Assembly (NCBI GenBank): GCA_030536995.1
Contig: JAUNOY010000004.1
Coordinates: 62,001 to 126,000 of the forward strand
Reading direction: 5' to 3'
Origin: Eubacteriales bacterium
GTDB lineage: Bacteria; Bacillota; Clostridia; Lachnospirales; Lachnospiraceae
Length of the DNA stretch: 64,000 nucleotides
Part shown: positions 47,769 through 55,965 of the stretch, in pieces
Layout: each line of letters begins with the position of its first letter
How positions within the stretch are numbered: the stretch's first letter is position 1
Position numbers and translations under genes: made by a program
Notes under the pieces: generated by a model
The model's database searches: none
Told to the model about the DNA's origin: nothing
Seen by the model: the letters and a program-made list of their open reading frames with translations, nothing else

Positions 47769-47822
47769 AAGTGCCATCTCTGTACTACATTTTGAAATAA
47801 TGTACAGTGATGGCACTTTTAG
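47769..47822. terminator. Terminator after the ART-SecB cassette
   Basis: AAGTGCCATC-TCTGTAC pairs with GTACAGTGATGGCACTT (one mismatch) and is followed by TTAG. It also serves the convergent methyltransferase gene. Confidence 0.8.
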
Positions 47823-47838
47823 ATAATATGAGAAATGA

Positions 47839-48711
47839 TTAAAGTGCCAATAGCTTCGCAGTCTCCTCAATATACTCCGGCGTTGTCCCGCAGCAGCCGC
47901 CTATAACAGAGGCGCCGTTCTCCACCAGAACCTTCATATGCTTCGCAAATTCTTTGGCAGACATACTGTACTGCGCATTGCCATACTCATCAATAAGAGG
48001 CATACCTGCATTGGGCTTGGCGACAACCGGAATAGACACACTTTCTTTGATGTTGCGAATGACGGAAACAAGCTGATCCGGGCCGACGGAACAGTTGATG
48101 CCGACGGCAGCGGCTCCAGCGCTTTCCAGAGCAACGGCAGCTTCCACCGCATTTCCGCCGCTGAAAATACTTCCGTCAGCCTCCACTGTCATGGTGCAAA
48201 GAACAGGAAGAGAGCAGACGGAACCGGCAGCGTCAAGAGCAGCCAGAGTTTCCTCGATATTAATCATAGTTTCTGCTGCAATAAAATCCACACCGGCCTC
48301 TTCCAGAAGCTGAATCTGCTCGCAGTAAACCTCAAATGCATCCTCATAAGTCAAATCTCCGGCAGGCGCCATCATTTTTCCGGTTGTTGTAATATCGCCT
48401 GCCACCAGAATATCCGCCCCCACAGCCTCTCTGGAAAGGGAGACAAGAGAATGATTCAGTTCCCGGATCTGTCCTTCAAGATTGTGAAGGCGGAGATTGA
48501 AACGATTGCCGCCGAAAGTAGGGGCGTAAACAGCGCGGCTGCCCGCACGAACATAAGCGCGCTGAAGGTTAAGAAAAATATCCCTGTTCTCCAGAATCCA
48601 TTTCTCAGTGCAAATCCCCCGCGGCATACCCGCAGCCATAAGATTAGAACCTGTTGCTCCGTCAAGGAGAAGAATCTTCTGTGTCAGTGTCTGAAATTGT
48701 TCTCTAGTCAT
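47839..48711 (-). CDS. Homocysteine S-methyltransferase family protein
   Basis: 290-residue TIM-barrel protein of the MmuM/MetH-N family. It transfers a methyl group to homocysteine, for example from S-methylmethionine. The N-terminal LLLDGATGSNLMAAG and TNxG-like region, and the zinc cysteines in GINCSVGPDQ and GGCCGTTPEYI, are present. The frame extends 18 codons upstream, but the ATG at 48711 is chosen because AGGAGGAC precedes it. The methyl donor is unknown. It is convergent with the SecB-like cassette. Confidence 0.88.
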   Translation of the reverse strand: MTREQFQTLTQKILLLDGATGSNLMAAGMPRGICTEKWILENRDIFLNLQRAYVRAGSRAVYAPTFGGNRFNLRLHNLEGQIRELNHSLVSLSREAVGADILVAGDITTTGKMMAPAGDLTYEDAFEVYCEQIQLLEEAGVDFIAAETMINIEETLAALDAAGSVCSLPVLCTMTVEADGSIFSGGNAVEAAVALESAGAAAVGINCSVGPDQLVSVIRNIKESVSIPVVAKPNAGMPLIDEYGNAQYSMSAKEFAKHMKVLVENGASVIGGCCGTTPEYIEETAKLLAL

Positions 48712-48750
48712 GAAAGTCCTCCTGAAATAAAAAATAGTAAGTTCTAAGCT

Positions 48751-48992
48751 GCCCCTTCCGCGCAAGGGGGCTATTGTTAAAAGTAAATACGAGGGCCGTC
48801 TCAGCAGACCTCGATCAAGAACGCTTCAGCGTTCTTGCTGCGAAATGCGCGTTGCAAAGCAACATTTTCTTCTGCGCATTTCTGCAATCTTCGCCGGAGG
48901 CGTTTATCTCAGTCGGAGATTGCACTCCCACGGAGACTAATTTGTTATAACTCACCACTTTAGAAGTGGGAGTCTTCTCCGACTAAGATAAA
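48751..48992. repeat. Dense inverted-repeat element, possible relic of an IS200/IS605-type end
   Basis: About 240 bases with four nested hairpins: CCCCTT/AAGGGG (48753-48770); a perfect CAAGAACGCT/AGCGTTCTTG (48816-48837); GAAATGCGC/GCGCATTTC enclosing GTTGC/GCAAC (48842-48882); and a long palindrome TTTATCTCAGTCGGAGA/TCTCCGACTAAGATAAA (48903-48992) enclosing ACTCCCAC/GTGGGAGT. No transposase frame is present. The GTGGGAGTC hairpin resembles ends of IS200/IS605 elements; that identity is inference. Its right edge supplies the last codons of the neighbouring epimerase gene. Confidence 0.55.
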
Positions 48993-49850
48993 ATATTCTT
49001 TGTGAAACTCTTCTTTGCTTTTCAGCACATTAATATTCTCTTTCTCGGCCAGAGTTCCCTCAAATCCGCAGTCGTCACACCGTCCCATCCAAGGCTCCAG
49101 ACAAACGAAAGGCGCACCCGGAACAGACCAGATTCCGAAGTTCGGAAAGCCCTTACAGGAAAGAGAAACATATGGTGTACCGTCAGGGAAAAGAATAGAA
49201 GCCTTTTCAATCTGCCCGTCGACCACAAGAGCGTCCTTATCAAACATATGCTCGTCAATTCTGCGGCAGCCGTCTGTAAGAGAAAGGGTATGAGGTTCAT
49301 CCGGTCTGGCTGTGCCGTGATTGAGATCGACCAGATAATAAGTCAGAGAATCCTTTCCCTCAAAAGAAAGAAGATACTCGCTCTGTCTGCCCTGTCCGTC
49401 AGCCGGAACGTTGAAAGCAGGATGGCCGCCGATGGTGAAATACATGGTTTCTTCGCCCGGATTGGTCACCTTCCAGGAAACAGTTACAGTACGGCCCTTC
49501 AAGGTATGTGTAATCTCCAACTGGAACTCATAAGGGTATTTTTCGAGAGTTTCCGGAGAAGATTTCAGCACATGGGTGATGGAATCCTCGGTTCTGCAGG
49601 TACAGACAAACTCACTGTCCCGGGCAAAGCCGTGCTGTTTGGAAGGAAATTCTCTGCCGAGAGTCCGGAAATGATCCAGATAATGGCGTCCCACATTTGG
49701 GAAAAGAACCGGCGCATGGCGTTTCCAGAAAGCCGGATCTGCCTGCCAGATAACTTCCCTGTTTTTCTCCTTATCAAAAATACTGCACAATTCTGCGCCG
49801 TGATCGTTTACAGAAACCTGAAGAAACTCATTTTCTATGGTATGTGTCAT
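48960..49850 (-). CDS. Aldose 1-epimerase family protein
   Basis: 296 residues of the galactose mutarotase-like fold (YeaD/LacX-type). It shows VNDHGAELCSIFDKE, the FPNVGRHYLD loop, a catalytic His in FTIGGHPAFNVP and the C-terminal CLEPWMGRCDDCGFEGTL with the catalytic Glu. The start at 49850 is set by AAGGAGG; the frame is open 12 codons further upstream. The last 10 or so residues (ILVGEDSHF) are encoded inside the adjacent inverted-repeat element, so the natural C-terminus was probably replaced. The sugar substrate is unknown. Confidence 0.87.
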   Translation of the reverse strand: MTHTIENEFLQVSVNDHGAELCSIFDKEKNREVIWQADPAFWKRHAPVLFPNVGRHYLDHFRTLGREFPSKQHGFARDSEFVCTCRTEDSITHVLKSSPETLEKYPYEFQLEITHTLKGRTVTVSWKVTNPGEETMYFTIGGHPAFNVPADGQGRQSEYLLSFEGKDSLTYYLVDLNHGTARPDEPHTLSLTDGCRRIDEHMFDKDALVVDGQIEKASILFPDGTPYVSLSCKGFPNFGIWSVPGAPFVCLEPWMGRCDDCGFEGTLAEKENINVLKSKEEFHKEYFILVGEDSHF

Positions 49851-49996
49851 GACTAAATCCTCCTTACAATACGATATAAAGACCATTGTTGGTCAGATTC
49901 CGCAGACAAACCTGCTTTTTCTATATGTTATTATAGCATAATCGACAAAAATTTACCAGTTTTTTTATAAGATATGTGCAAAATAACAATTAAGCG

Positions 49997-50025
49997 TTGA
50001 CTTGAAAGCGCTTTTTTGTTACAAT
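49997..50025 (+). promoter_or_regulatory. Promoter of the PPi-PFK gene with embedded cre-like site
   Basis: TTGACT (49997-50002), 17-base spacer, TACAAT (50020-50025). The spacer begins with TGAAAGCGCTTTTT (50003-50016), which matches the first 12 positions of the CcpA cre consensus (TGWAANCGNTNWCA) and contains the palindrome AAAGCGCTTT. Catabolite control of this glycolytic gene is inferred. Confidence 0.55.
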
Positions 50026-50091
50026 TTACCTTAATGAGGCGAGCGTCAGCGAGAAAAGAGACGTGATGCGCAATGTTAGGAGGACAATTAA

Positions 50092-51345
50092 ATGGCTAAA
50101 AAGAGAAATATCATCGTAGGACAGTCCGGCGGACCAACCGCAGTAATCAACTCAAGTCTGGCAGGCGTATACAAGAATGCCATTGAAAGAGGTTTTGACA
50201 AAGTATACGGAATGAGAAACGGAATTCAGGGCTTATTGGATGAGCAGTATATCGACTTATCTACCCAGATTCATTCCGAACTGGACATTGAGCTTTTAAA
50301 GAGAACTCCATCTGCATTTTTAGGTTCCTGCCGTTATAAATTACCGGAAATCCATGAAAACAGAGAAATCTATGAGAAACTTTTCGGAATTTTAAAGAAA
50401 CTGGATATTGATACCCTGATCTACATCGGTGGAAACGACTCTATGGATACGATCAAGAAATTATCCGACTACGCGATTCTTACAGGACAGACTCAGAAAT
50501 TCATCGGCTGTCCGAAGACCATTGATAACGACCTGGCATTAACAGACCATACACCGGGCTTTGGAAGCGCTGCCAAATATATTGCAGCATCCACAAAAGA
50601 AGTAATCCGTGATGCAGAAGGCCTTACCTATAAGAAAAATATGATTACCATCATGGAAATTATGGGACGTAACGCAGGATGGCTTACAGGGGCTGCAGCG
50701 CTTGCGAAAACAGAAGACTGCGACGGACCGGATCTCATCTACCTTCCGGAAGTGGCATTCGATATTGACAAATTCCTTGTAAAAGTGAAAGACCTTCTTT
50801 CCAAAAAAGCATCTGTTGTGATTGCAGTATCTGAAGGAATCAAACTTGCAGACGGCAGATATGTATGTGAACTTGGAAATACAGGCGACTATGTAGACGC
50901 ATTCGGACATAAACAGCTTCAGGGTACAGCGACCTACCTTGCGAACTTCCTGGCAGCAGAGTGCGGATGTAAAACAAGAGCCGTTGAGCTTTCCACCTTA
51001 CAGAGATGCGCATCCCACATGGCTTCCAGAACAGATATAGAAGAAGCGTTCATGGTTGGCGGCGCTGCAGTGAAGGCTGCAGACGAAGGAGACACAGGCA
51101 AGATGGTTGTAATCGACCGTGTATCCGATGATCCATACATGTCAAAAACAGGTATCTACGATGTACACCGCATCGCAAACGAAGAGAAACTTGTTCCGAG
51201 AAACTGGATGAACAGAGATGCAACCTATGTGACAGAAGACTTCGTAGACTATGTGAAACCGCTGATTCAGGGTGATTACCAGCCGATTATGGTAAACGGT
51301 CTTCCGAGACATCTGGTACTCAACACAGGCAAAAAGAGAAGATAA
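50092..51345 (+). CDS. pfp: 6-phosphofructokinase, probably pyrophosphate-dependent
   Basis: 417-residue PFK-fold enzyme. The N-terminal GQSGGPTAVINSS and the catalytic PKTIDNDLALTDH loop are clear. The two residues that separate PPi- from ATP-dependent enzymes both point to PPi: the GGDGS motif reads GGNDS with D116 (Gly in ATP-PFK), and the PGTIDND motif reads PKTIDND with K142. Established knowledge links this Asp/Lys pair to pyrophosphate as phosphoryl donor. Directly downstream is ppdK, whose reaction also involves PPi. A TTAGGAGG site precedes the ATG. Confidence 0.88.
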   Translation: MAKKRNIIVGQSGGPTAVINSSLAGVYKNAIERGFDKVYGMRNGIQGLLDEQYIDLSTQIHSELDIELLKRTPSAFLGSCRYKLPEIHENREIYEKLFGILKKLDIDTLIYIGGNDSMDTIKKLSDYAILTGQTQKFIGCPKTIDNDLALTDHTPGFGSAAKYIAASTKEVIRDAEGLTYKKNMITIMEIMGRNAGWLTGAAALAKTEDCDGPDLIYLPEVAFDIDKFLVKVKDLLSKKASVVIAVSEGIKLADGRYVCELGNTGDYVDAFGHKQLQGTATYLANFLAAECGCKTRAVELSTLQRCASHMASRTDIEEAFMVGGAAVKAADEGDTGKMVVIDRVSDDPYMSKTGIYDVHRIANEEKLVPRNWMNRDATYVTEDFVDYVKPLIQGDYQPIMVNGLPRHLVLNTGKKRR

Positions 51346-51360
51346 GCATAAAAACAGAAA

Positions 51361-51406
51361 CAAAATCTCCCGTGCTGATTTTACATCGGTATGGGGGATT
51401 TTGTTG
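51361..51406 (+). terminator. Terminator after the PPi-PFK gene
   Basis: CAAAATCTCCCGTGCTGA and TCGGTATGGGGGATTTTG pair over 18 positions with several G-U pairs, then TTGC. Confidence 0.7.
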
Positions 51407-51501
51407 CAGAGAAACAAATGCGGAAATCCGACTTAATCAAGGTGTAAAGAAAAATTTTATACAAAATTACAAAAGTTTTTCACCTTTTTGACAGAATGAC
51501 C

Positions 51502-51530
51502 TTGACTAATGACATTAAAATCTATAAAAT
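51502..51530 (+). promoter_or_regulatory. Probable promoter of ppdK
   Basis: TTGACT (51502-51507), 17-base spacer, TAAAAT (51525-51530). A further TTGACA lies at 51488-51493. Confidence 0.55.
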
Positions 51531-51597
51531 GATTATGTGCGTATAGAAAACATATTTTGTGTTTTTAAAGAACAATAATTTAGGAGGAAAATGTAAA

Positions 51598-54222
51598 ATG
51601 GCAAAATGGGTTTACATGTTCACAGAAGGTGACGCTACAATGAGAAACCTTCTGGGTGGTAAAGGCGCTAACCTTGCTGAGATGACAAACCTTGGTCTTC
51701 CTGTACCGCAGGGCTTCACAATCACAACTGAAGCTTGTACTCAGTACTATGAGGACGGAAGAAAGATCAACGATGAGATCATGGCTCAGATCATGGAAGC
51801 AATTACCAAAATGGAAGGAGTTACCGGTAAAAAATTCGGTGACAAAGAAAATCCTCTGCTCGTTTCCGTTCGTTCCGGTGCTAGAGCATCCATGCCTGGT
51901 ATGATGGACACTATCCTTAACCTTGGTCTTAACGAAGAAGTTGTTCATACATTAGCAGAAAAATCCGGTAATGCTCGTTGGGCATGGGACTGCTACAGAA
52001 GATTTATCCAGATGTACTCTGACGTAGTTATGGAAGTTGGTAAAAAATACTTCGAAGAGCTCATCGACAAGATGAAAGAAGAAAAAGGTGTTAAGCAGGA
52101 CGTTGAACTTACTGCAGAAGACCTTGAAACACTTGCTAACCAGTTTAAAGCAGAATACAAAGAAAAAATCGGCGAAGACTTCCCATCTGATCCTAAGGAA
52201 CAGCTTATGGGCGCTGTTAAAGCCGTATTCCGTTCCTGGGACAACCCACGTGCGAACGTATACCGTCGTGACAACGATATCCCATATTCCTGGGGTACAG
52301 CTGTTAACGTACAGATGATGGCATTCGGTAACATGGGTGATGACTGTGGTACAGGTGTTGCGTTTACTCGTGACCCAGCTACAGGTGAGAATGGTCTGTT
52401 CGGTGAGTTCCTTACAAACGCTCAGGGTGAGGACGTAGTTGCCGGTGTTCGTACACCAATGCACATCTCCGAGATGGAGCAGAAATTCCCGGAAGCATTC
52501 GCTCAGTTTAAAGACGTTTGCAGCAGACTTGAGAAACACTACAGAGATATGCAGGATATGGAGTTCACTGTAGAGCACGGTAAACTTTATATGCTTCAGA
52601 CACGTAACGGTAAGAGAACAGCTCAGGCTGCTCTTAAGATCGCTTGTGACCTTGTAGATGAAGGCATGAGAACAGAAGAAGAAGCTGTTGCAATGATCGA
52701 CCCACGTAACCTTGACACTCTGCTTCACCCACAGTTCGACGCTGCTGCACTGAAAGCTGCAGAGCCGGCTGCAAGAGCACTTGGCGCTTCTCCGGGAGCT
52801 GCATGCGGTAAAATCGTATTCACAGCTGAGGACGCTAAAGCTTGGGCTGAAAGAGGAGAGAAAGTAGTTCTCGTTCGTCTTGAGACATCCCCAGAGGATA
52901 TCGAAGGTATGAAAGCTGCTCAGGGTATCCTGACAGTTCGTGGTGGTATGACATCTCATGCAGCTGTAGTAGCTCGTGGTATGGGTACATGCTGCGTATC
53001 CGGTTGTGGCGAGATCGCAATGGATGAAGAAAACAAGAAATTTACACTTGCTGGTAAAGAATATCATGAAGGAGACTTCCTCTCCCTTGATGGTTCTACA
53101 GGATGCATCTACGACGGAATCATTCCTACAGTAGACGCTAGCATCGCTGGTGAGTTCGGAAGAATCATGGGATGGGCTGACAAGTTCAGAACTCTTAAAG
53201 TTCGTACAAACGCTGATACTCCTGCAGATGCTAAAAAAGCTCGTGAGCTTGGCGCTGAAGGTATCGGTCTTTGCCGTACAGAGCATATGTTCTTCGAAGG
53301 CAACAGAATCGACGCATTCCGTGAGATGATCTGCTCCGAAACTGTAGAAGAGAGAGAAGCAGCTCTTGAGAAGATCCTTCCAGAGCAGCAGGGAGACTTC
53401 GAGGCACTTTACGAAGCACTTGAAGGTAACCCGGTTACTATCCGTTTCCTGGATCCGCCGCTTCATGAGTTCGTTCCAACAACAGAAGAAGATATTAAGA
53501 AACTTGCTGATTCTCAGGGCAAAACTGTAGAGCAGATCAAGACAATCATCGATTCCTTACATGAGTTCAACCCAATGATGGGACATCGTGGATGCCGTCT
53601 TGCTGTAACATACCCAGAGATCGCTAAAATGCAGACAAAAGCAGTTATCCGTGCAGCTATCAATGTTAAGAAAGCACACGCTGACTGGAATGTTTGCCCA
53701 GAGATCATGATCCCATTAGTAGGCGACGTAAAAGAGCTTAAATACGTTAAGAAAGTTGTTGTTGAGACAGCAGACGCTGAGATCGCAGCAGCTGGCGTAG
53801 AGCTTAAATACGAAGTTGGTACTATGATCGAGATCCCACGTGCAGCTCTTACAGCTGACGATATCGCAAAAGAGGCAGACTTCTTCTGCTTCGGTACAAA
53901 CGACCTTACACAGATGACATTCGGTTTCTCCCGTGATGACGCTGGTAAGTTCCTTAACGCATACTATGACGCTAAGATCTTCGAGAACGATCCATTCGCT
54001 AAACTCGACCAGACAGGCGTTGGTAAGTTAATGGATATGGCAATCAAACTCGGTAAACCGGTTAATCCAAACCTGCACATCGGTATCTGCGGTGAGCACG
54101 GCGGTGACCCAACATCCGTAGAATTCTGCCATAAGATCGGTCTGGACTACGTTTCCTGTTCTCCATTCCGTGTTCCGATCGCTCGTCTTGCAGCAGCACA
54201 GGCAGCTATCAACAACAAATAA
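51598..54222 (+). CDS. ppdK: Pyruvate, phosphate dikinase
   Basis: 874 residues. It interconverts PEP, AMP and PPi with pyruvate, ATP and phosphate. The nucleotide-binding N-terminal domain (LLGGKGANLAEMTNLGLPVPQGFTI, SVRSGARASMPGMMDTILN), the phosphohistidine domain (GGMTSHAAVVARGMGTCCVSG) and the PEP barrel (IGLCRTEHMFFE, MIEIPRAALTADDIA, FGTNDLTQMTFGFSRDD, ICGEHGGDPTSVEFC) are complete. The start at 51598 has AGGAGGA upstream. Codon use is strongly biased (for example GTAAC/GCTCGT types), consistent with very high expression. Together with PPi-PFK it fits PPi-based glycolysis. Confidence 0.97.
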   Translation: MAKWVYMFTEGDATMRNLLGGKGANLAEMTNLGLPVPQGFTITTEACTQYYEDGRKINDEIMAQIMEAITKMEGVTGKKFGDKENPLLVSVRSGARASMPGMMDTILNLGLNEEVVHTLAEKSGNARWAWDCYRRFIQMYSDVVMEVGKKYFEELIDKMKEEKGVKQDVELTAEDLETLANQFKAEYKEKIGEDFPSDPKEQLMGAVKAVFRSWDNPRANVYRRDNDIPYSWGTAVNVQMMAFGNMGDDCGTGVAFTRDPATGENGLFGEFLTNAQGEDVVAGVRTPMHISEMEQKFPEAFAQFKDVCSRLEKHYRDMQDMEFTVEHGKLYMLQTRNGKRTAQAALKIACDLVDEGMRTEEEAVAMIDPRNLDTLLHPQFDAAALKAAEPAARALGASPGAACGKIVFTAEDAKAWAERGEKVVLVRLETSPEDIEGMKAAQGILTVRGGMTSHAAVVARGMGTCCVSGCGEIAMDEENKKFTLAGKEYHEGDFLSLDGSTGCIYDGIIPTVDASIAGEFGRIMGWADKFRTLKVRTNADTPADAKKARELGAEGIGLCRTEHMFFEGNRIDAFREMICSETVEEREAALEKILPEQQGDFEALYEALEGNPVTIRFLDPPLHEFVPTTEEDIKKLADSQGKTVEQIKTIIDSLHEFNPMMGHRGCRLAVTYPEIAKMQTKAVIRAAINVKKAHADWNVCPEIMIPLVGDVKELKYVKKVVVETADAEIAAAGVELKYEVGTMIEIPRAALTADDIAKEADFFCFGTNDLTQMTFGFSRDDAGKFLNAYYDAKIFENDPFAKLDQTGVGKLMDMAIKLGKPVNPNLHIGICGEHGGDPTSVEFCHKIGLDYVSCSPFRVPIARLAAAQAAINNK

Positions 54223-54265
54223 TTAATCAATAACTGAATATTGATTTTGTGTCCAAACGAGATAG

Positions 54266-54297
54266 AACCCCTCCGTCCTTGTGGCGGAGGGGTTTTT
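54266..54297 (+). terminator. Terminator after ppdK
   Basis: AACCCCTCCG and CGGAGGGGTT, nine-base loop, then TTTGCG. Confidence 0.9.
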
Positions 54298-54397
54298 GCG
54301 TATAAGATTCTCGTGTACACAAAAAGAAACATTAAATATGATAGAATGGTGCTATAATAAATATATTAAATGATAAAGCAAGAGGTGAATAACTATT

Positions 54398-54793
54398 ATG
54401 GAAGAATTAGTGGGAAAAAGATGCAGGGTTTCAGATGAAAACTCCTTTTTTTATGGAGATTGCGGTGTCATAGACTTCTTTGACGGCGAATTATATCACG
54501 TTATGATTGACGGGGATATGGATACCTTTGCTTTTGAAAGAGAAGCGATACAAATTCTGGATGAAGAAGCAGCAGAAACAAAAGAGAAGAATGTTGCTGT
54601 ATCCCGGGAAACTGTCCTGGAGAGTGTCACCCATCGGATGTTGACGAAACAGGAACTTATAAAAGCCATCAATCAGGCTTTTCCGGATGAGGGTCCGGAC
54701 AGTACAGCGCCGATTGCTGCCATTGCAATTACTCAGTTATCTGACGGAACCACACTTCAGAGCATTACACTGGCGAAAAAACTTCCGGTCTGA
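54398..54793 (+). CDS. Hypothetical protein
   Basis: 131 residues with no recognised family. The N-terminal 50 residues look like a small beta-barrel (VGKRCRVSDENSFFYGDCGVIDFFDGELYHVMIDGD), followed by an acidic linker and a C-terminal region (TKQELIKAINQAFPD, then APIAAIAITQLSDGTTLQSITLAKKL). AAGAGGTG lies before the ATG. A TATAAT at 54353-54358 may be its -10. It stands alone between ppdK and the exopolysaccharide locus. Confidence 0.7.
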   Translation: MEELVGKRCRVSDENSFFYGDCGVIDFFDGELYHVMIDGDMDTFAFEREAIQILDEEAAETKEKNVAVSRETVLESVTHRMLTKQELIKAINQAFPDEGPDSTAPIAAIAITQLSDGTTLQSITLAKKLPV

Positions 54794-54900
54794 AAACGTA
54801 AACAAACCAACTTTCCATCGTGACATTTTGACAATAAAAGTAATTATAAAAAAGCAATAATAGACAAAAAGCGGAAAATATCCAAAAACCTGAGAATTCC

Positions 54901-54929
54901 TTGTATTCAAAGAGTGATTGCGCTATAAT
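54901..54929 (+). promoter_or_regulatory. Probable promoter of the exopolysaccharide locus
   Basis: TTGTAT (54901-54906), 17-base spacer, TATAAT (54924-54929). It precedes an untranslated leader of about 140 bases before cpsB. Confidence 0.6.
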
Positions 54930-55004
54930 AAACACGAAAAGTACAGTATAGCATTTTATCAGAGCAGAGTTACATTTTGAAATCCGAATAGTATGATGAG
55001 AGAG

Positions 55005-55050
55005 GCTACCCTTTCGAAATGATTAAATTTCCGGAAAGGGGGTGCTTTTT
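55005..55050 (+). promoter_or_regulatory. Leader hairpin/terminator-like element upstream of cpsB
   Basis: ACCCTTTCGAAA (55008-55019) pairs with TTTCCGGAAAGGGGGT (55028-55043), with small bulges, followed by GCTTTTT. This is a terminator-like hairpin in the leader of a locus that encodes a LoaP antiterminator. LoaP is known to act at RNA hairpins in the leaders of the long operons it controls. Its regulatory role here is inferred. Confidence 0.45.
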
Positions 55051-55074
55051 CCGCGTAAAAAAAGAGGAGGTAAG

Positions 55075-55791
55075 ATGTCCGGTTTTTGTGACATACATAC
55101 ACATATTCTGCCGGGAATAGATGACGGCGCCAGAGATTGGGATATGTGTCTGGAAATGATAGACAGAGCCTGGGAAGGCGGTGTCCGGCGGATGATAGCC
55201 ACACCTCACTATCTGCCCTGGAAAGAACATAAACCGAATCCTGTTCAGATTGTCCGACTATGCAGGGAAGCACAGTGGAGGGCAAGAACAGAATTAGGGC
55301 ATGAAATTATCATTTATCCGGGACAGGAAATCTATTATCATGTTGATATGATAGAGGAAATCCGGAGGGGAGAAATTCTTACCATGGCCGGAACCCAGCA
55401 TATACTGGTGGAATTTCCCATAGACATCAGCGCCCGGCAGCTGAAACAGGCAGTCACCCATATCTGCGAAGCCAGATACATCCCGATTCTTGCTCATATT
55501 GAACGATATGAATGCCTTAGAACCGGTGAAATTCTGGAAGAGACGGCAGGACTGGGAGCGCTGTTTCAGATTAATATAAAATCCCTGCAGGGAAATATGC
55601 TGAACCAGACAACCCGCTGGTGTAAACATCAGTTACTGGAGCGAAAAATTGACTTTCTGGCATCTGATATGCATAATTTAAGCAGCAGACCCCCCACATC
55701 CTACGAAATGCTGGACTGGGTGGGGAAGAAGCTTGACAGAGAATACCAGAGAGACATATTGCTGAGAAATGCATTGCGCATGGGAATATAG
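55075..55791 (+). CDS. CpsB/CapC-family PHP-type protein-tyrosine phosphatase
   Basis: 238-residue manganese-dependent phosphatase of capsule loci. The PHP metal motifs are clear: FCDIHTHILPGIDDGA, MIATPHYLP, the PGQEIYYH region, ILAHIERY and ASDMHN. In other Firmicutes it dephosphorylates the tyrosine kinase CpsD/Wze and tunes polymer length. No kinase or chain-length gene is visible in this window. The start at 55075 is set by AGAGGAGG; the frame is open 11 codons further upstream. Confidence 0.92.
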   Translation: MSGFCDIHTHILPGIDDGARDWDMCLEMIDRAWEGGVRRMIATPHYLPWKEHKPNPVQIVRLCREAQWRARTELGHEIIIYPGQEIYYHVDMIEEIRRGEILTMAGTQHILVEFPIDISARQLKQAVTHICEARYIPILAHIERYECLRTGEILEETAGLGALFQINIKSLQGNMLNQTTRWCKHQLLERKIDFLASDMHNLSSRPPTSYEMLDWVGKKLDREYQRDILLRNALRMGI

Positions 55792-55800
55792 AAGGAAGAA

Positions 55801-55890
55801 ATGAAAAAGAAAAAGAAATTTCCGGTTTTAAATCGTCGCATCGCCGCGTTTGAAACAGAAATGATTATACGCTTCGCCGGATTCGCCTGA
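55801..55890 (+). CDS. Possible 29-residue basic leader peptide
   Basis: An open frame of 29 codons: MKKKKKFPVLNRR, then a mixed segment ending MIIRFAGFA. AAGGAAG lies just before the ATG and it follows cpsB by 9 bases. No family is recognised. It could be a short translated leader before loaP or a chance frame. Confidence 0.25.
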   Translation: MKKKKKFPVLNRRIAAFETEMIIRFAGFA

Positions 55891-55965
55891 AACAGGACGA
55901 AATGGCGAAGCATGTCCTTTTTTAAAGGAAATCATTTTGATTTAAGGAAAGAACAGACAGGAACG

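Noticed and set aside
51952-53466. Minus-strand frame of 504 codons inside ppdK
   Set aside because: Antisense shadow caused by the strong codon bias of ppdK; the translation is Ser/Cys-rich with no recognisable domain.
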